In this document: positions 9,463-19,844 of the stretch, piece after piece
How positions within the stretch are numbered: position 1 is the stretch's first letter
How the letters are laid out: every line of letters starts with the position of its first letter
DNA from: Vibrio tarriae
GTDB lineage: Bacteria > Pseudomonadota > Gammaproteobacteria > Enterobacterales > Vibrionaceae
Direction of reading: 5' to 3'
Assembly (NCBI RefSeq): GCF_002216685.1
Contig: NZ_CP022353.1
Location: forward strand, 1,798,001-1,862,000
Length of the DNA: 64,000 nt
Translations under genes and position numbers: made by a program
The notes under the pieces: model-generated
Seen by the model: only the letters and a program-made list of their open reading frames with translations
What the model was told of the DNA's origin: nothing
The model's database searches: none

Positions 9463-11049
9463 ATGGATTTGATACTTCTTTCTGCCGCATTTTTAGCAGG
9501 TTTTATCGCTTTAAAATGCCATTTACCGCCACTGGTTGGTTTTTTGATTGCAGGTTTTGCGCTCAATGCCTACGGATTTACCAGTAATGACACCCTTTCT
9601 CTGCTCGCCGACTTAGGGGTAACCCTACTCCTTTTTACTATCGGTTTGAAACTGGAAGTCAAAACTTTACTCGCCAAAGAGATTTGGGCAGGGTCTACCA
9701 TTCATAACTTGCTCTCTACCGCACTGTTTACGCTTCTCTTACTCATTTTTAAGCAGTTAGGGCTCGATAGTCTGGCGGATCTTTCTTTTGATAAACTCAT
9801 TTTGATCGGATTTGCCCTATCCTTCTCTAGTACCGTATTTGCCGTCAAATCACTGCAAGAAAAAGGGGAAATGAATGCGACCTATGGCACCTTAGCCATT
9901 GGTATTCTGGTTATGCAAGATATCTTTGCTGTGGTGTTCTTAACCGCATCGACTGGCAAACTCCCTGAATGGTATGCGATAGGCTTATTTGTACTGCCTT
10001 TACTCCGTCCGCTCTTTTATGAGTTATTGGATTGGGTCGGCCACGGCGAGATGTTGGTTCTGTTTGGGATTTTCTTTGCATTGGTTGTGGGAGCCGGATC
10101 CTTCCAGCTCGTCGGTATGAAACCCGACCTTGGAGCACTGATCTTAGGGATGATGCTCGCCAGCCACCACAAAGCCTCTGAATTATCGAAAGCACTATTT
10201 AATCTCAAAGAGCTGTTTTTAGTCTGCTTCTTCCTAAACATCGGGCTTTCTGCTCACCCGACTACCACAGGAATTATGCTCGCTCTACTGCTCCTTTTAC
10301 TGCTACCAATAAAAGGCGTGCTGTATTTTTGGGTAATCCACCAGTTCCACTTCCGTGTACGCACGTCACTGCTAGCCTCACTATCCCTATTCAACTTTAG
10401 TGAGTTTGGCCTGATCGTGGGTGGACTTGCTTTCAAAATGGGCTGGATAAACAGTGACATTCTGGTGGCTCTCGCCGTTTCTGTCCCCTTATCGTTTATC
10501 TTAGCCGCTCCGATTGAACGTAAAGGGCATGCCATTTATCAACGTTCGGCCAAATGGCTGAAAGAGCAAGCCGCTGAATCCTTACACACAAGGGATCGCC
10601 TAATTGATCCTGGAGAAGCGCAAGTTCTTATCTTAGGTATGGGGCGTATCGGCCGCGGCGCCTATGAAGAGCTCACTTCACGTCACGGGGAAATCTGCCT
10701 TGGGGTAGAAATTCGCGAAGAGGCGGCCAATAGCCATCGTGAAGAAGGCCGTAATGTGATTTCTGGCGATGCAACCGACCCTGATTTTTGGGAGCGCATT
10801 TTCGATACTGGCAAAGTCAAGCTGGTGCTGCTGGCTATGCCTCACCATCAAGCAAACCAAATTGCCCTTGAGCAACTGCAAAAGCGCCACTATCAAGGCC
10901 AAATCGCAGCCATTGCCGAATACCCTGATCAGATAGAGAGTTTGCTTGAGCATGGTGCTCACGCAGCATTCAACATTTACAGTGAAGCGGGTACGGGTTT
11001 TGCTCGCCATGTATGCGAACAGCTCAAACCAAACTTCACTCGCCGCTAA
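9463..11049 (+). CDS. CPA2-family monovalent cation:proton antiporter with RCK domain
   Basis: This is an inner-membrane cation/H+ exchanger of the KefB/YbaL type. The first 360 or so residues form about a dozen hydrophobic helices, starting MDLILLSAAFLAGFIALK. From about residue 385 there is a Rossmann TrkA-N (RCK) domain with the nucleotide-binding motif VLILGMGRIGRGAYEE. Total length is 528 residues, slightly short for Kef proteins, and I see no TrkA-C domain. The ion (K+ or Na+) and the controlling ligand cannot be read from the sequence. It stands alone between two terminators. Confidence 0.85.
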   Translation: MDLILLSAAFLAGFIALKCHLPPLVGFLIAGFALNAYGFTSNDTLSLLADLGVTLLLFTIGLKLEVKTLLAKEIWAGSTIHNLLSTALFTLLLLIFKQLGLDSLADLSFDKLILIGFALSFSSTVFAVKSLQEKGEMNATYGTLAIGILVMQDIFAVVFLTASTGKLPEWYAIGLFVLPLLRPLFYELLDWVGHGEMLVLFGIFFALVVGAGSFQLVGMKPDLGALILGMMLASHHKASELSKALFNLKELFLVCFFLNIGLSAHPTTTGIMLALLLLLLLPIKGVLYFWVIHQFHFRVRTSLLASLSLFNFSEFGLIVGGLAFKMGWINSDILVALAVSVPLSFILAAPIERKGHAIYQRSAKWLKEQAAESLHTRDRLIDPGEAQVLILGMGRIGRGAYEELTSRHGEICLGVEIREEAANSHREEGRNVISGDATDPDFWERIFDTGKVKLVLLAMPHHQANQIALEQLQKRHYQGQIAAIAEYPDQIESLLEHGAHAAFNIYSEAGTGFARHVCEQLKPNFTRR

Positions 11050-11051
11050 AA

Positions 11052-11086
11052 GATAGGGCGAATATCGCCCTATCGTTTCTTTTTTC
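11052..11086 (+). terminator. Rho-independent terminator of the antiporter gene
   Basis: Stem GATAGGGCGA / TCGCCCTATC followed by TTTCTTTTTT, directly after the stop codon at 11049. Confidence 0.88.
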
Positions 11087-11244
11087 ACCACTTTTTAAAG
11101 CTCATTTAAACAACATCAAAATTAAATAGAAAATTTCTAATTAAAATCTTTTTATTTAAAATAAAACTCAGCATGGGGTTGAAGTTTTTAATCAGAATGG
11201 CAAATTAAGTCCAACAGATTAAAAAACATTTAAAAGGAATTCAT

Positions 11245-12909
11245 ATGTGCTCTATCTTTGGCATCTTAGACATTAAAACTGATGCAGCAACGCTAAGACC
11301 TATCGCCCTCGAAATGTCGAAAAAACTGCGCCATCGCGGCCCAGACTGGTCAGGTATCTACGCTTCTGATAAAGCGATCCTGGCCCATGAGCGTCTGGCC
11401 ATCGTGGGTTTAAATAGTGGCGCACAGCCTCTTTATAGCCCAGATCGTAAGCTCATCCTTGCCGTGAATGGTGAAATCTATAACCACAAAGAAATTCGTG
11501 AGCGTTACAAGGGTCAATATGAATTCCAAACCGATTCTGATTGTGAAGTTATCTTGGCACTATACCGCGATAAAGGAGCTGATCTCCTCGAAGAGCTCAA
11601 CGGCATTTTTGCTTTTGTTCTTTACGACGAAGAGAAAGATGAATACCTGATTGGACGCGACCATATCGGCATCATCCCTCTTTATCAGGGTCATGATGGA
11701 CACGGTAACTTCTATGTAGCGTCAGAGATGAAAGCACTGGTTCCTGTGTGTAAAACATTGAGTGAGTTTCCTCCTGGCAGCTACTTGAGTTCAAAAGATC
11801 AAGCGGTGACACGCTACTATGTGCGTGATTGGAATAGTTTTGATGAAGTAAAAGATAACGTCAGCAGCAAAGAAGAGTTAACTCAAGCCTTAGAAGCCGC
11901 GGTGAAACGCCAACTGATGACCGATGTTCCTTATGGCGTACTGTTATCTGGTGGTCTGGATTCTTCGATTACCTCTGCGATTGCGAAGCGTTTTGCCGCA
12001 ATGCGTATTGAAGATGATGAGAAAAGTGCGGCATGGTGGCCACAACTTCACTCTTTTGCTATCGGCTTAGACGGGGCTCCAGATCTTAAAGCCGCACGTG
12101 AGGTTGCAGAGAAAATTGGTACCGTACACCACGAAATGACTTACACCATTCAAGAGGGGCTTGATGCGATTCGTGATGTGATTTACCACATCGAAACTTA
12201 TGATGTCACTACGATTCGTGCTTCTACTCCCATGTTCTTGATGGGGCGTAAAATCAAAGCCATGGGCATCAAAATGGTGCTTTCCGGTGAGGGAGCAGAC
12301 GAAATTTTCGGTGGCTATCTCTACTTCCATAAAGCGCCAAACGCTAAAGAGTTTCACGAGGAAACCGTACGCAAACTGCTGGCGTTGAACTTGTTTGACT
12401 GTGCGCGTGCCAACAAATCGCTGGCAGCATGGGGAGTAGAAGGTCGTGTGCCTTTCCTAGATAAAGAATTTATCGATGTTGCGATGCGCCTCAACCCAGC
12501 CGATAAAATGTGTGGTAATGGCAAAATGGAAAAACACATCCTGCGTGAGTGCTTTGAGCACTATCTGCCCGAGTCGATTGCATGGCGTCAAAAGGAGCAG
12601 TTTTCTGATGGCGTAGGTTATGGCTGGATCGATACGCTAAAAGCCACCGCAGAAGCTAAGATCAGTGATCAACAAATGGAAACTGCGAAATTCCGTTTCC
12701 CATACAATACTCCAACCACCAAAGAAGGTTATGTGTACCGGGAAATTTTTGAGGAGCTATTCCCACTTGAATCTGCGGCACGCTGCGTACCGGGAGGCCC
12801 TTCCGTCGCTTGCTCTTCAGCCAAAGCGATTGAGTGGGATGAGTCATTCAAAAACTGTATTGACCCATCAGGCCGCGCGGTGAAAGCCGTCCACAAACAA
12901 GCCTACTAA
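11245..12909 (+). CDS. asnB: Asparagine synthetase B, glutamine-hydrolysing
   Basis: AsnB makes asparagine from aspartate, using glutamine as nitrogen donor and ATP. The 554-residue protein starts MCSIFGI, so Cys2 is the N-terminal glutaminase nucleophile once Met is removed. The class II amidotransferase domain fills about the first 200 residues. The ATP-pyrophosphatase loop LLSGGLDSS lies near residue 233. The start is fixed by Cys2 and by AAAAGGAATTCAT just upstream. It is monocistronic, and its 195-base AT-rich upstream region probably holds the promoter. Confidence 0.97.
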   Translation: MCSIFGILDIKTDAATLRPIALEMSKKLRHRGPDWSGIYASDKAILAHERLAIVGLNSGAQPLYSPDRKLILAVNGEIYNHKEIRERYKGQYEFQTDSDCEVILALYRDKGADLLEELNGIFAFVLYDEEKDEYLIGRDHIGIIPLYQGHDGHGNFYVASEMKALVPVCKTLSEFPPGSYLSSKDQAVTRYYVRDWNSFDEVKDNVSSKEELTQALEAAVKRQLMTDVPYGVLLSGGLDSSITSAIAKRFAAMRIEDDEKSAAWWPQLHSFAIGLDGAPDLKAAREVAEKIGTVHHEMTYTIQEGLDAIRDVIYHIETYDVTTIRASTPMFLMGRKIKAMGIKMVLSGEGADEIFGGYLYFHKAPNAKEFHEETVRKLLALNLFDCARANKSLAAWGVEGRVPFLDKEFIDVAMRLNPADKMCGNGKMEKHILRECFEHYLPESIAWRQKEQFSDGVGYGWIDTLKATAEAKISDQQMETAKFRFPYNTPTTKEGYVYREIFEELFPLESAARCVPGGPSVACSSAKAIEWDESFKNCIDPSGRAVKAVHKQAY

Positions 12910-12922
12910 GACTTGAAGTTCT

Positions 12923-12961
12923 AGCCAGCAGCGCTGCTGCTTCAAGTAGGGCGAGTATAGT
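12923..12961. repeat. ERIC remnant (right end)
   Basis: CTAGCCAGCAGCGCTGCTGC followed by TTCAAGTAGGGCGAGTATAG matches the right arm of the complete ERIC copies in this window. It begins 13 bases after the asnB stop. Together with ACTTGAAG just before it, it can fold into a hairpin. Confidence 0.6.
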
Positions 12962-12965
12962 GATT

Positions 12966-13000
12966 AAAAAAGCCAGAGTGATGACTCATTCTGGCTTTTT
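12966..13000. terminator. Bidirectional terminator between asnB and rfaH
   Basis: AAAAAGCCAGA... / ...TCTGGCTTTTT stem with A and T runs on both sides serves asnB on plus and rfaH on minus. Confidence 0.85.
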
Positions 13001-13057
13001 AATTCTTTCATCGCCCGATGATTCATCAACAGAAAAATCAAGACGGTAAAGATAAGA

Positions 13058-13555
13058 TTAGGTGACTTCCCAATCGGTATTTTCAATACTCATTGGTACT
13101 TGCTGACTGATCATCTTCACCAGCATGATCGAGCGAGTATCTCCATCCGGCTCTAAATAAATCGCTTCAATGCCCGCAAACTGACCTCTTGCGACTCGAA
13201 CGGTTTGCCCTTTTTCTGGCAATTGTTTGGTGGCGTGCTTCAATTGCTCACAATCAATCTGTTTCAATTGATAAATCAAATCGCCTTGCAGTTCACGTGG
13301 ATGAGGCCCCAAGCGGACAAAATCCACGACACCACGCGTAGAACGTACGGTCGTAAATGAAGGTCCATTTTCGAAATCGAAACGCACAAACATATAAGAA
13401 GGGAATAACGGCTCCTTAACCATTTGCCGCTTACCCCGTAGAATTTTTTCAACGCACACTTCGGGGTAGAAGCATTCAACACTTTGATTTTCTAAGTGCA
13501 TCTTCGCGCGCTGCTGCTCGCCTCGTTTGCAGTAAAGTAGATACCAACGTTTCAT
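13058..13555 (-). CDS. rfaH: Transcription antitermination factor RfaH
   Basis: RfaH is a NusG paralogue that joins RNA polymerase paused at ops sites and lets it read through long surface-polysaccharide operons. The 165-residue protein has the NGN domain (MKRWYLLYCKRGEQQRAK at the start, FPSYMFVRFD in the middle). A KOW-type C-terminal domain follows (KGQTVRVARGQFAG near residue 117). It is convergent with asnB and single. I did not find a clear ops element in the window, so its targets are elsewhere. Confidence 0.94.
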   Translation of the reverse strand: MKRWYLLYCKRGEQQRAKMHLENQSVECFYPEVCVEKILRGKRQMVKEPLFPSYMFVRFDFENGPSFTTVRSTRGVVDFVRLGPHPRELQGDLIYQLKQIDCEQLKHATKQLPEKGQTVRVARGQFAGIEAIYLEPDGDTRSIMLVKMISQQVPMSIENTDWEVT

Positions 13556-14062
13556 TTATATTCTGTTATGCCAACCTTTTTCGGCATGCTACCACACTCA
13601 CAGAGCAAATATGAAATGCACTCTTGTAAAAACCGTTGAGCCCCCCGCACCTGATTTAAATGCATAAATTAGCTTAATCTGTGCATTTCCCAAGCAAACA
13701 TCCAGTAAGAAATCGCCTACCAAAACAATAAAAAACACAAATTAATCATATCGATAGACTCAACAACCCCATCAAATAGGGCATTCACACCCAACTTTGA
13801 TGACAAGTATTTTTTGTGAAAAATTAGTTTACGCAACAAAAATCACGATTTATTTCTCGGAAGTTTTATTGATTTTCATTGGGTTACATTTATTTACAAC
13901 TGAATCCTGAGAAAACCTGTATTGCTCATCATTTATTTTGAATGTATAGGTATCAGCCGAATAAAAAACTCTCATGGATGAGTTGAATAAATATAATGTT
14001 TGACGGTTGGAGCTTCACAACAGACTTCAACCATTGCACTGCACAATGATACAGGAATGCTT
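13556..14062. other. Long AT-rich intergenic region, rfaH / peptide transporter
   Basis: About 500 bases separate two divergent genes and must hold both promoters. A good -10 hexamer TATAAT is at 13992-13997, about 65 bases before the transporter start, without a convincing -35. I see no coding region, tRNA or repeat here. Confidence 0.5.
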
Positions 14063-15544
14063 ATGTCCAACCTTAATATCTTTAAACAACCGAATGCCTT
14101 CTATTTGATCTTCTCTATCGAGTTTTGGGAACGATTTGGCTTCTACGGTATGCAAGCCATTCTGACGGTTTACATGGTCAAAATTATGGGCATGGATGAA
14201 TCCGCTTCTTTCGTACTCTTCGGTGCCTTTTCAGCGTTAGTGTACGGCTTTGTCGCGATTGGCGGTTGGATCGGCGATAAAGTCATTGGAACAAAACGTG
14301 CTATTACTCTCGGCGCGATTGTCATGATGGTCGGTTATGTTCTGCTTGGACTCTCCACCGCGGATCACCCGCTTGTTGGACCAACGTTAATCTACATCGC
14401 GATGGGCTTTATTACGGTTGGTAACGGCTTGTTCAAAGCGAACCCTTCGAGTCTACTTGCAAAAATTTACCCAGAGAATGATCCTCGCTTAGATGGTGCT
14501 TTCACCATGTACTACATGGCGATCAATTTAGGCTCTTTCTTCTCAATGATCATTACTCCACTCGTGGCAATCAAGATGGGCTATGGAATGGCATTTGGCG
14601 TGAGTGCAGTCGGCCTTGCCATCACTGTGGTTAACTTCCTATTCTGCCAACGCATGTTAAAAGATACTGGCTCTCCCGCGGACCTTATGCCTGTGAACAA
14701 GATGTATCTGGTTCTTGTCGCAGTTGGCTCAATCCTTGCCAGTTTAGTGTGTAGCTATTTGCTACAAAACCTCACCCTAGCACACGGAATTTTGGTTGTT
14801 GCAGGTCTGTTTATTCTGGGATGTTATTTTAAAGAAGCGTTCTCGATGTCTGGCATTGAACGCGCCAAAATGCTGGTCGCCTTTATCCTGATGCTGCAAG
14901 GCGTGGTGTTTTTTGTACTCTATTTCCAAATGCCAACTTCACTGAATTTCTTTGCCATCAATAACGTTGAACACCATATCTTGGGTTTTGATATCGCACC
15001 AGAGCAGTTTCAAGCGCTCAACCCGTTTTGGATTATGATTGCGAGCCCCATTTTGGCGGCGACTTACGGCAAGCTTGGCGATAAATTAGCGATGCCTTTC
15101 AAGTTCGCTTTCGGGATGGCTTTATGTGCGCTCTCTTTCCTAGTACTAAGCTGGGGAACCTTGTTTGCTAACGAGCAAGGCATCATTAGCTCAAACTGGC
15201 TTATCGCAAGTTATGCTTTCCAATCCATCGGTGAACTCCTTGTCTCTGGTCTTGGTTTAGCGATGGTCGCGCAATTGGTACCACAACGTATGATGGGATT
15301 TGCAATGGGTATGTGGTTCCTCACTTCGGCGTCTGCCGCGGTCATTGCAGGCTGGGTCGCTAGCCTGACTTCAACGCCTGCTAATGTGTCTGGCGCCACC
15401 GAATCACTGCATATTTATGGTGAGGTATTTGCGCAAATTGGTTATGTGACTGCCGGAATTGCCATCGTCACCTTCATGATTGCACCTAAGCTGACTCGGA
15501 TCTGCCGCGGTGAATCAGAGCCGTTAGAGCTGGTGACGCAATAA
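14063..15544 (+). CDS. POT/PTR-family proton-coupled di/tripeptide transporter
   Basis: This is an inner-membrane H+-driven peptide importer of the DtpA/TppB type. The 493-residue protein contains the family proton-coupling motif EFWERFGFYG near the N-terminus, followed by about 14 hydrophobic helices. The signature FYxAINLGSF-like stretch (YYMAINLGSFFS) lies near residue 152. I place the start at ATG 14063, which has AGGA six bases upstream and gives MSNLNIFKQPNAFY. An upstream in-frame ATG at 14000 would add 21 non-conserved residues. It is followed by its own terminator. The exact paralogue (dtpA or dtpB) cannot be decided here. Confidence 0.9.
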   Translation: MSNLNIFKQPNAFYLIFSIEFWERFGFYGMQAILTVYMVKIMGMDESASFVLFGAFSALVYGFVAIGGWIGDKVIGTKRAITLGAIVMMVGYVLLGLSTADHPLVGPTLIYIAMGFITVGNGLFKANPSSLLAKIYPENDPRLDGAFTMYYMAINLGSFFSMIITPLVAIKMGYGMAFGVSAVGLAITVVNFLFCQRMLKDTGSPADLMPVNKMYLVLVAVGSILASLVCSYLLQNLTLAHGILVVAGLFILGCYFKEAFSMSGIERAKMLVAFILMLQGVVFFVLYFQMPTSLNFFAINNVEHHILGFDIAPEQFQALNPFWIMIASPILAATYGKLGDKLAMPFKFAFGMALCALSFLVLSWGTLFANEQGIISSNWLIASYAFQSIGELLVSGLGLAMVAQLVPQRMMGFAMGMWFLTSASAAVIAGWVASLTSTPANVSGATESLHIYGEVFAQIGYVTAGIAIVTFMIAPKLTRICRGESEPLELVTQ

Positions 15545-15576
15545 AGATGGAATCATAGATACGCCGTGAAACTGAA

Positions 15577-15604
15577 AACAGCGCCTTATTCGGCGCTGTT
15601 TTTG
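15577..15604 (+). terminator. Rho-independent terminator of the peptide transporter gene
   Basis: ACAGCGCC / GGCGCTGT stem followed by TTTTTG, 32 bases after the stop. Confidence 0.85.
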
Positions 15605-15641
15605 TATGGCTGCTTTATGCATGACTCGCTCAGATTGAAGC

Positions 15642-16604
15642 TTAACAATGGGCTTTAACCAGCGCGGCCATCAGCTCAATATGGCTCTGACTGTCATTCA
15701 AACAAGCAACATAGTGGAACGCTTCGCCGCCACTGTGCAAAAAGATTTCTTGGTTCTGCTCAGCAATTTCTTCCAGCGTTTCTAAGCAGTCCACTGAAAA
15801 GGCAGGGCAAATAACATCAAGCTTTTTAATGCCTTGACGAGGAAGCGCTTCCATCGTCTTGTCCGTATATGGCTGCAGCCACTCTTCCTTACCAAACTGA
15901 GATTGGTAAGTCATCATGACTTTCTCTTGAGGCAATCCTAATGCTTGAGCCAGTAACTCTGTGGTTTTTTGACAATGCTCTGGGTAGATATCGCCATTTT
16001 GCGCATAACGTTTGGGAATGCCATGGTATGAGCAGAGTAACAGATCACCTTGCCCATGTTGTTGCCATGAAGCACGAACGCTTTCCGCGAGGGCTTGGAT
16101 ATAGAGTGGATGGTCATGATAATCACGAATAAAGTGCAATTCAGGGACTACAGGTAACTGTCGCAACGCTTTGGCGAGACCATCAAACACCGCCGCCGTT
16201 GTCGTCGCGGAATATTGCGGATAAAGCGGCAGCACCACTATCTGTTCAACACCTTGTTGCTGCAACTTGCGTACACCCTCCAATAAACTCGGCTCTCCGT
16301 AGGTCATCCCTAGCTCAACAGGCCGTTGGCTAAGCTCTGCCAATTTATCGCGTTGACGTCGAGAGTAGACCATCAAAGGCGATCCCTCATCCATCCAGAT
16401 TGATTGATACAGCTTAGCCACTTTAGGCGATCGCGTTGGCAAGATAATGCCATGTAAAAGTGGGCACCATAGCCAACGACTCATGTCTACCACTCGCTGA
16501 TCATGCAGAAATTGGCTCAAAAACGCTTTTACCGCTTGAGAGGTTGGCGCTTGCGGAGTACCTAAGTTGGCAAGCAAAATGCCAAGTTTTTTATGATTAT
16601 TCAT
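15642..16604 (-). CDS. hemH: Ferrochelatase
   Basis: HemH inserts Fe2+ into protoporphyrin IX, the last step of haem synthesis. The 320-residue protein begins [17 protein letters not shown], the family N-terminal motif. It has the conserved core segment [17 protein letters not shown] with the active-site His (near residue 190), and [16 protein letters not shown] near the C-terminus. I choose ATG 16604 because AAGGA precedes it; an ATG four codons upstream lacks this. Gene order hemH-adk-htpG is the same as in many gamma-proteobacteria, though a terminator lies after adk. Confidence 0.96.
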   Translation of the reverse strand: MNNHKKLGILLANLGTPQAPTSQAVKAFLSQFLHDQRVVDMSRWLWCPLLHGIILPTRSPKVAKLYQSIWMDEGSPLMVYSRRQRDKLAELSQRPVELGMTYGEPSLLEGVRKLQQQGVEQIVVLPLYPQYSATTTAAVFDGLAKALRQLPVVPELHFIRDYHDHPLYIQALAESVRASWQQHGQGDLLLCSYHGIPKRYAQNGDIYPEHCQKTTELLAQALGLPQEKVMMTYQSQFGKEEWLQPYTDKTMEALPRQGIKKLDVICPAFSVDCLETLEEIAEQNQEIFLHSGGEAFHYVACLNDSQSHIELMAALVKAHC

Positions 16605-16665
16605 GGCTTCCTTCAAAATGCACTGTTGAATGCGTTATTACGTCTCTTTCTGGTAAAAAGTTTAT

Positions 16666-16695
16666 AAAAAAAGCGGCTTTACTGCCGCTTTTTTT
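16666..16695 (-). terminator. Rho-independent terminator of adk
   Basis: AAAAAAAGCGGC / GCCGCTTTTTTT, a 12-bp perfect stem with a 6-base loop and flanking runs, 35 bases past the adk stop. It may work in both directions, but only adk ends here. Confidence 0.9.
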
Positions 16696-16730
16696 CACCT
16701 ATCAATGTAATCAGCACATCACAATAATGA

Positions 16731-17378
<648 letters not shown>

Positions 17379-17400
17379 TTATCCTCATACTAATTGATTT

Positions 17401-17452
17401 TTATACCGAAGCTCACAGCGCTTGCAAAAACTCACGGTAAGTTTCGGTATAA
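17401..17452. repeat. Inverted repeat upstream of adk
   Basis: Arms TTATACCGAA and TTCGGTATAA are perfect over 10 bp, 32 bases apart, and end 26 bases before the adk start. It could be a hairpin in the adk leader or a small palindromic element. The rest of 17376-17709 shows no gene. Confidence 0.5.
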
Positions 17453-17664
17453 CAGACAGAACAGCCCGCACAGCGAGCTGGCGTGCAAAAATACACGCGT
17501 TAATGACCACATTCAAGTGCCGCATTCTATCACAGAAATCGTTTGGCATACCGCTCTAAGACTAAAGAATGTGATGGGTAAAATTGAGATAGACCTCATG
17601 ATACTGACGCAAAACAGCCATTCGCCTGTCTAGTCACTAATCAGTCCTTCGATAGCTCAAAGGC

Positions 17665-17690
17665 AGAAAAAAGCCCGCCGAAGCGGGCTT
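17665..17690 (-). terminator. Rho-independent terminator of htpG
   Basis: AAGCCCGC / GCGGGCTT hairpin followed on the minus strand by TTTTTTC, 20 bases past the htpG stop. Confidence 0.88.
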
Positions 17691-17709
17691 AAGATACGAT
17701 AGCAAGGAC

Positions 17710-19617
17710 CTAGTGGCTAGGTGCAAGCAGTTGGTTCACCGCACTTAAGAATTGTGATGGATCTTCCATCGAGCCACGTTCGGCAAGCATAGCTTGACCC
17801 AGTAGCACTTCCGCCCAACGGCCAAAAGTTTGCTCATCCGCTTCATCCGCCATGCGTTTTACCAAAGCATGTTCAGGGTTAACTTCAAGGATGTACTTCA
17901 CTTCAGGTACAGGCTGACCAGCTGCGGCCAATAGCTTCGCCATTTGGGTACCCATTTCATAATCATCGGTCACCACGACTGCTGGTGTGTTAGCCAATTT
18001 GAATGTGGTACGAACCTCTTTCACTCGGTTACCTAAATAGCCTTTGAGGCGTTCAACCACAGACTTAAATTGCTCTTCCGTCTCTTTATGTTTCTCTTTT
18101 TCGGCTTCATCTTCGAACTGGCTGAGATCCAAGCCTGCTTTGGTGATGGACTGGAACGCTTTACCCTCAAACTCTGGCAAATAATTCATCAACCATTCGT
18201 CAATGCGATCAAACATTAGAATGACTTCAATCCCTTTTGACTTAAACTGCTCCAAGTGTGGGCTGTTTTTCGCAGCGGTATAGCTGTCAGCCGTCAGATA
18301 GTAGATCTTGTCTTGACCTTCTTTCATGCGCTCGACATAAGAAGCAAGGCTGATGGTTTGCTCTGCCGAATCGACATGAGTAGAGGCAAAACGCAGCAAG
18401 CTAGCGATTTTCTCGCGGTTAGCAAAATCTTCTGCCGGACCTTCTTTCATCACCAAGCCAAACTCTTTCCAGAATTTCTGGTAATTGTCAGCATCATTGC
18501 TCGCCATGCGCTCAAGCATGGTCAATACGCGCTTAGTACAAGCTTGGCGCAGTGACTGAGTGATCTTGTTATCTTGCAGAATTTCACGCGATACGTTGAG
18601 TGGCAGATCGTTTGAGTCAATCAAACCACGTACGAATCTCAGATAAGAAGGCATGAATTGCGCCGCATCATCCATAATAAAGACGCGTTGCACATACAGT
18701 TTTAAACCATGCTTATGTTCACGATTGAACAGATCCCAAGGCGCTTTAGCTGGAATGTAAAGTAAGCTGGTGTAGTCATTTTTGCCTTCGACTTTGTTAT
18801 GACTCCACACGAGTGGATCAGCAAAATCGTGTGATACATGCATGTAGAACTCTTTATATTCCTCATCGGTAACTTCCGATTTAGCACGCGTCCACAGAGC
18901 TTGAGCCTTGTTGATCTGCTCCCATTTGGTTTCTTCTGTCGCTTTCCCCTCTTCATCCATCACCGAGGTTTGGATATAGACAGGAATACCGATGTGATCA
19001 GAATATTTGGAAATCACATCGCGCAGACGCCATTCGGATAAGAACTCTTTGCCTTCTTCACGCAGATGCAAAATGATGTCGGTGCCACGAGACTCTTTAT
19101 TGATAGTTTCAACCGTGTATTCACCCTCACCTTTTGAGTACCACTGTACTGCGTCTGCTGGTGCACTACCTGCAGCGCGAGTCCGCACCGTCACCGCATC
19201 CGCTACGATGAAAGCCGAGTAAAAACCTACCCCAAACTGACCAATGAGCTGCGAGTTTTTAGACTGCTCTTGAGAAAGTTTTGAGAAGAATTCAGCCGTA
19301 CCCGATTTAGCAATCGTACCCAAGTTTTCGATCACTTCGTCACGGGTCATACCGAGCCCGTTATCCGAAATGGTCAACGTATTTTTGTCTTTATCAAAAG
19401 AGAGTTTTACGCCTAATTCAGCGTCTCCCTGATAGAGATCCGGATGAGAAAGCGCTTGAAAACGCAACTTATCAACGGCATCGGAGGCGTTAGAAATCAA
19501 CTCGCGCAGAAAAATTTCTTTGTTGGAGTACAAAGAGTGAATCATCAGGTGCAGCAGTTGTTTAACTTCCGATTGAAAACCACGCGTTTCTTTATTAGTG
19601 GTTGCAGTCTCGCTCAT
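17710..19617 (-). CDS. htpG: Hsp90-family chaperone HtpG
   Basis: HtpG is the bacterial Hsp90, a cytoplasmic ATP-dependent dimeric chaperone. The 635-residue protein starts [18 protein letters not shown]. It has the GHKL ATPase motifs [28 protein letters not shown] and [11 protein letters not shown] within the first 130 residues. Middle and C-terminal dimerisation domains follow. Start ATG 19617 has GGAG six bases upstream; an ATG 13 codons earlier lacks a site. It is divergent from toxR, and a sigma-32 type promoter lies 75-101 bases upstream, consistent with heat-shock control. Confidence 0.97.
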   Translation of the reverse strand: MSETATTNKETRGFQSEVKQLLHLMIHSLYSNKEIFLRELISNASDAVDKLRFQALSHPDLYQGDAELGVKLSFDKDKNTLTISDNGLGMTRDEVIENLGTIAKSGTAEFFSKLSQEQSKNSQLIGQFGVGFYSAFIVADAVTVRTRAAGSAPADAVQWYSKGEGEYTVETINKESRGTDIILHLREEGKEFLSEWRLRDVISKYSDHIGIPVYIQTSVMDEEGKATEETKWEQINKAQALWTRAKSEVTDEEYKEFYMHVSHDFADPLVWSHNKVEGKNDYTSLLYIPAKAPWDLFNREHKHGLKLYVQRVFIMDDAAQFMPSYLRFVRGLIDSNDLPLNVSREILQDNKITQSLRQACTKRVLTMLERMASNDADNYQKFWKEFGLVMKEGPAEDFANREKIASLLRFASTHVDSAEQTISLASYVERMKEGQDKIYYLTADSYTAAKNSPHLEQFKSKGIEVILMFDRIDEWLMNYLPEFEGKAFQSITKAGLDLSQFEDEAEKEKHKETEEQFKSVVERLKGYLGNRVKEVRTTFKLANTPAVVVTDDYEMGTQMAKLLAAAGQPVPEVKYILEVNPEHALVKRMADEADEQTFGRWAEVLLGQAMLAERGSMEDPSQFLSAVNQLLAPSH

Positions 19618-19652
19618 AATCGCTCCGTTTACTTCTGTTTCAAACAATTGAT

Positions 19653-19669
19653 CCATTGAGACTCAATGG
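19653..19669 (-). promoter_or_regulatory. Palindrome in the htpG leader
   Basis: CCATTGAG-A-CTCAATGG is a perfect 8-bp inverted repeat around one base. It lies between the predicted sigma-32 start point and the htpG start codon, so it would be part of the 5' untranslated RNA. Confidence 0.5.
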
Positions 19670-19691
19670 AATTACCTTGATGTGCAAGTGA

Positions 19692-19718
19692 GATATGGAC
19701 AAAAAATGTAAATTCAAG
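19692..19718 (-). promoter_or_regulatory. Candidate sigma-32 promoter of htpG
   Basis: On the minus strand CTTGAA is followed after 14 bases by CCATATC, close to the sigma-32 consensus CTTGAA-N13-15-CCCCATNT. Heat-shock expression of htpG next to toxR is established for V. cholerae. Confidence 0.7.
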
Positions 19719-19844
19719 GTCAAAACTCATAAAAACACTGTTTTTTGATCGAGATTGGATTATTCTAGGCCTGCATTTTTATCAAAGAAGATAAAAAAAC
19801 CAGTAAAGTCTGAGTGTTGTGACAAGGAGATGCTGGGACATTAG

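Noticed and set aside
17394..17633. Open frame upstream of adk
   Set aside because: No ribosome site; it crosses the adk upstream inverted repeat and its sequence looks non-coding.
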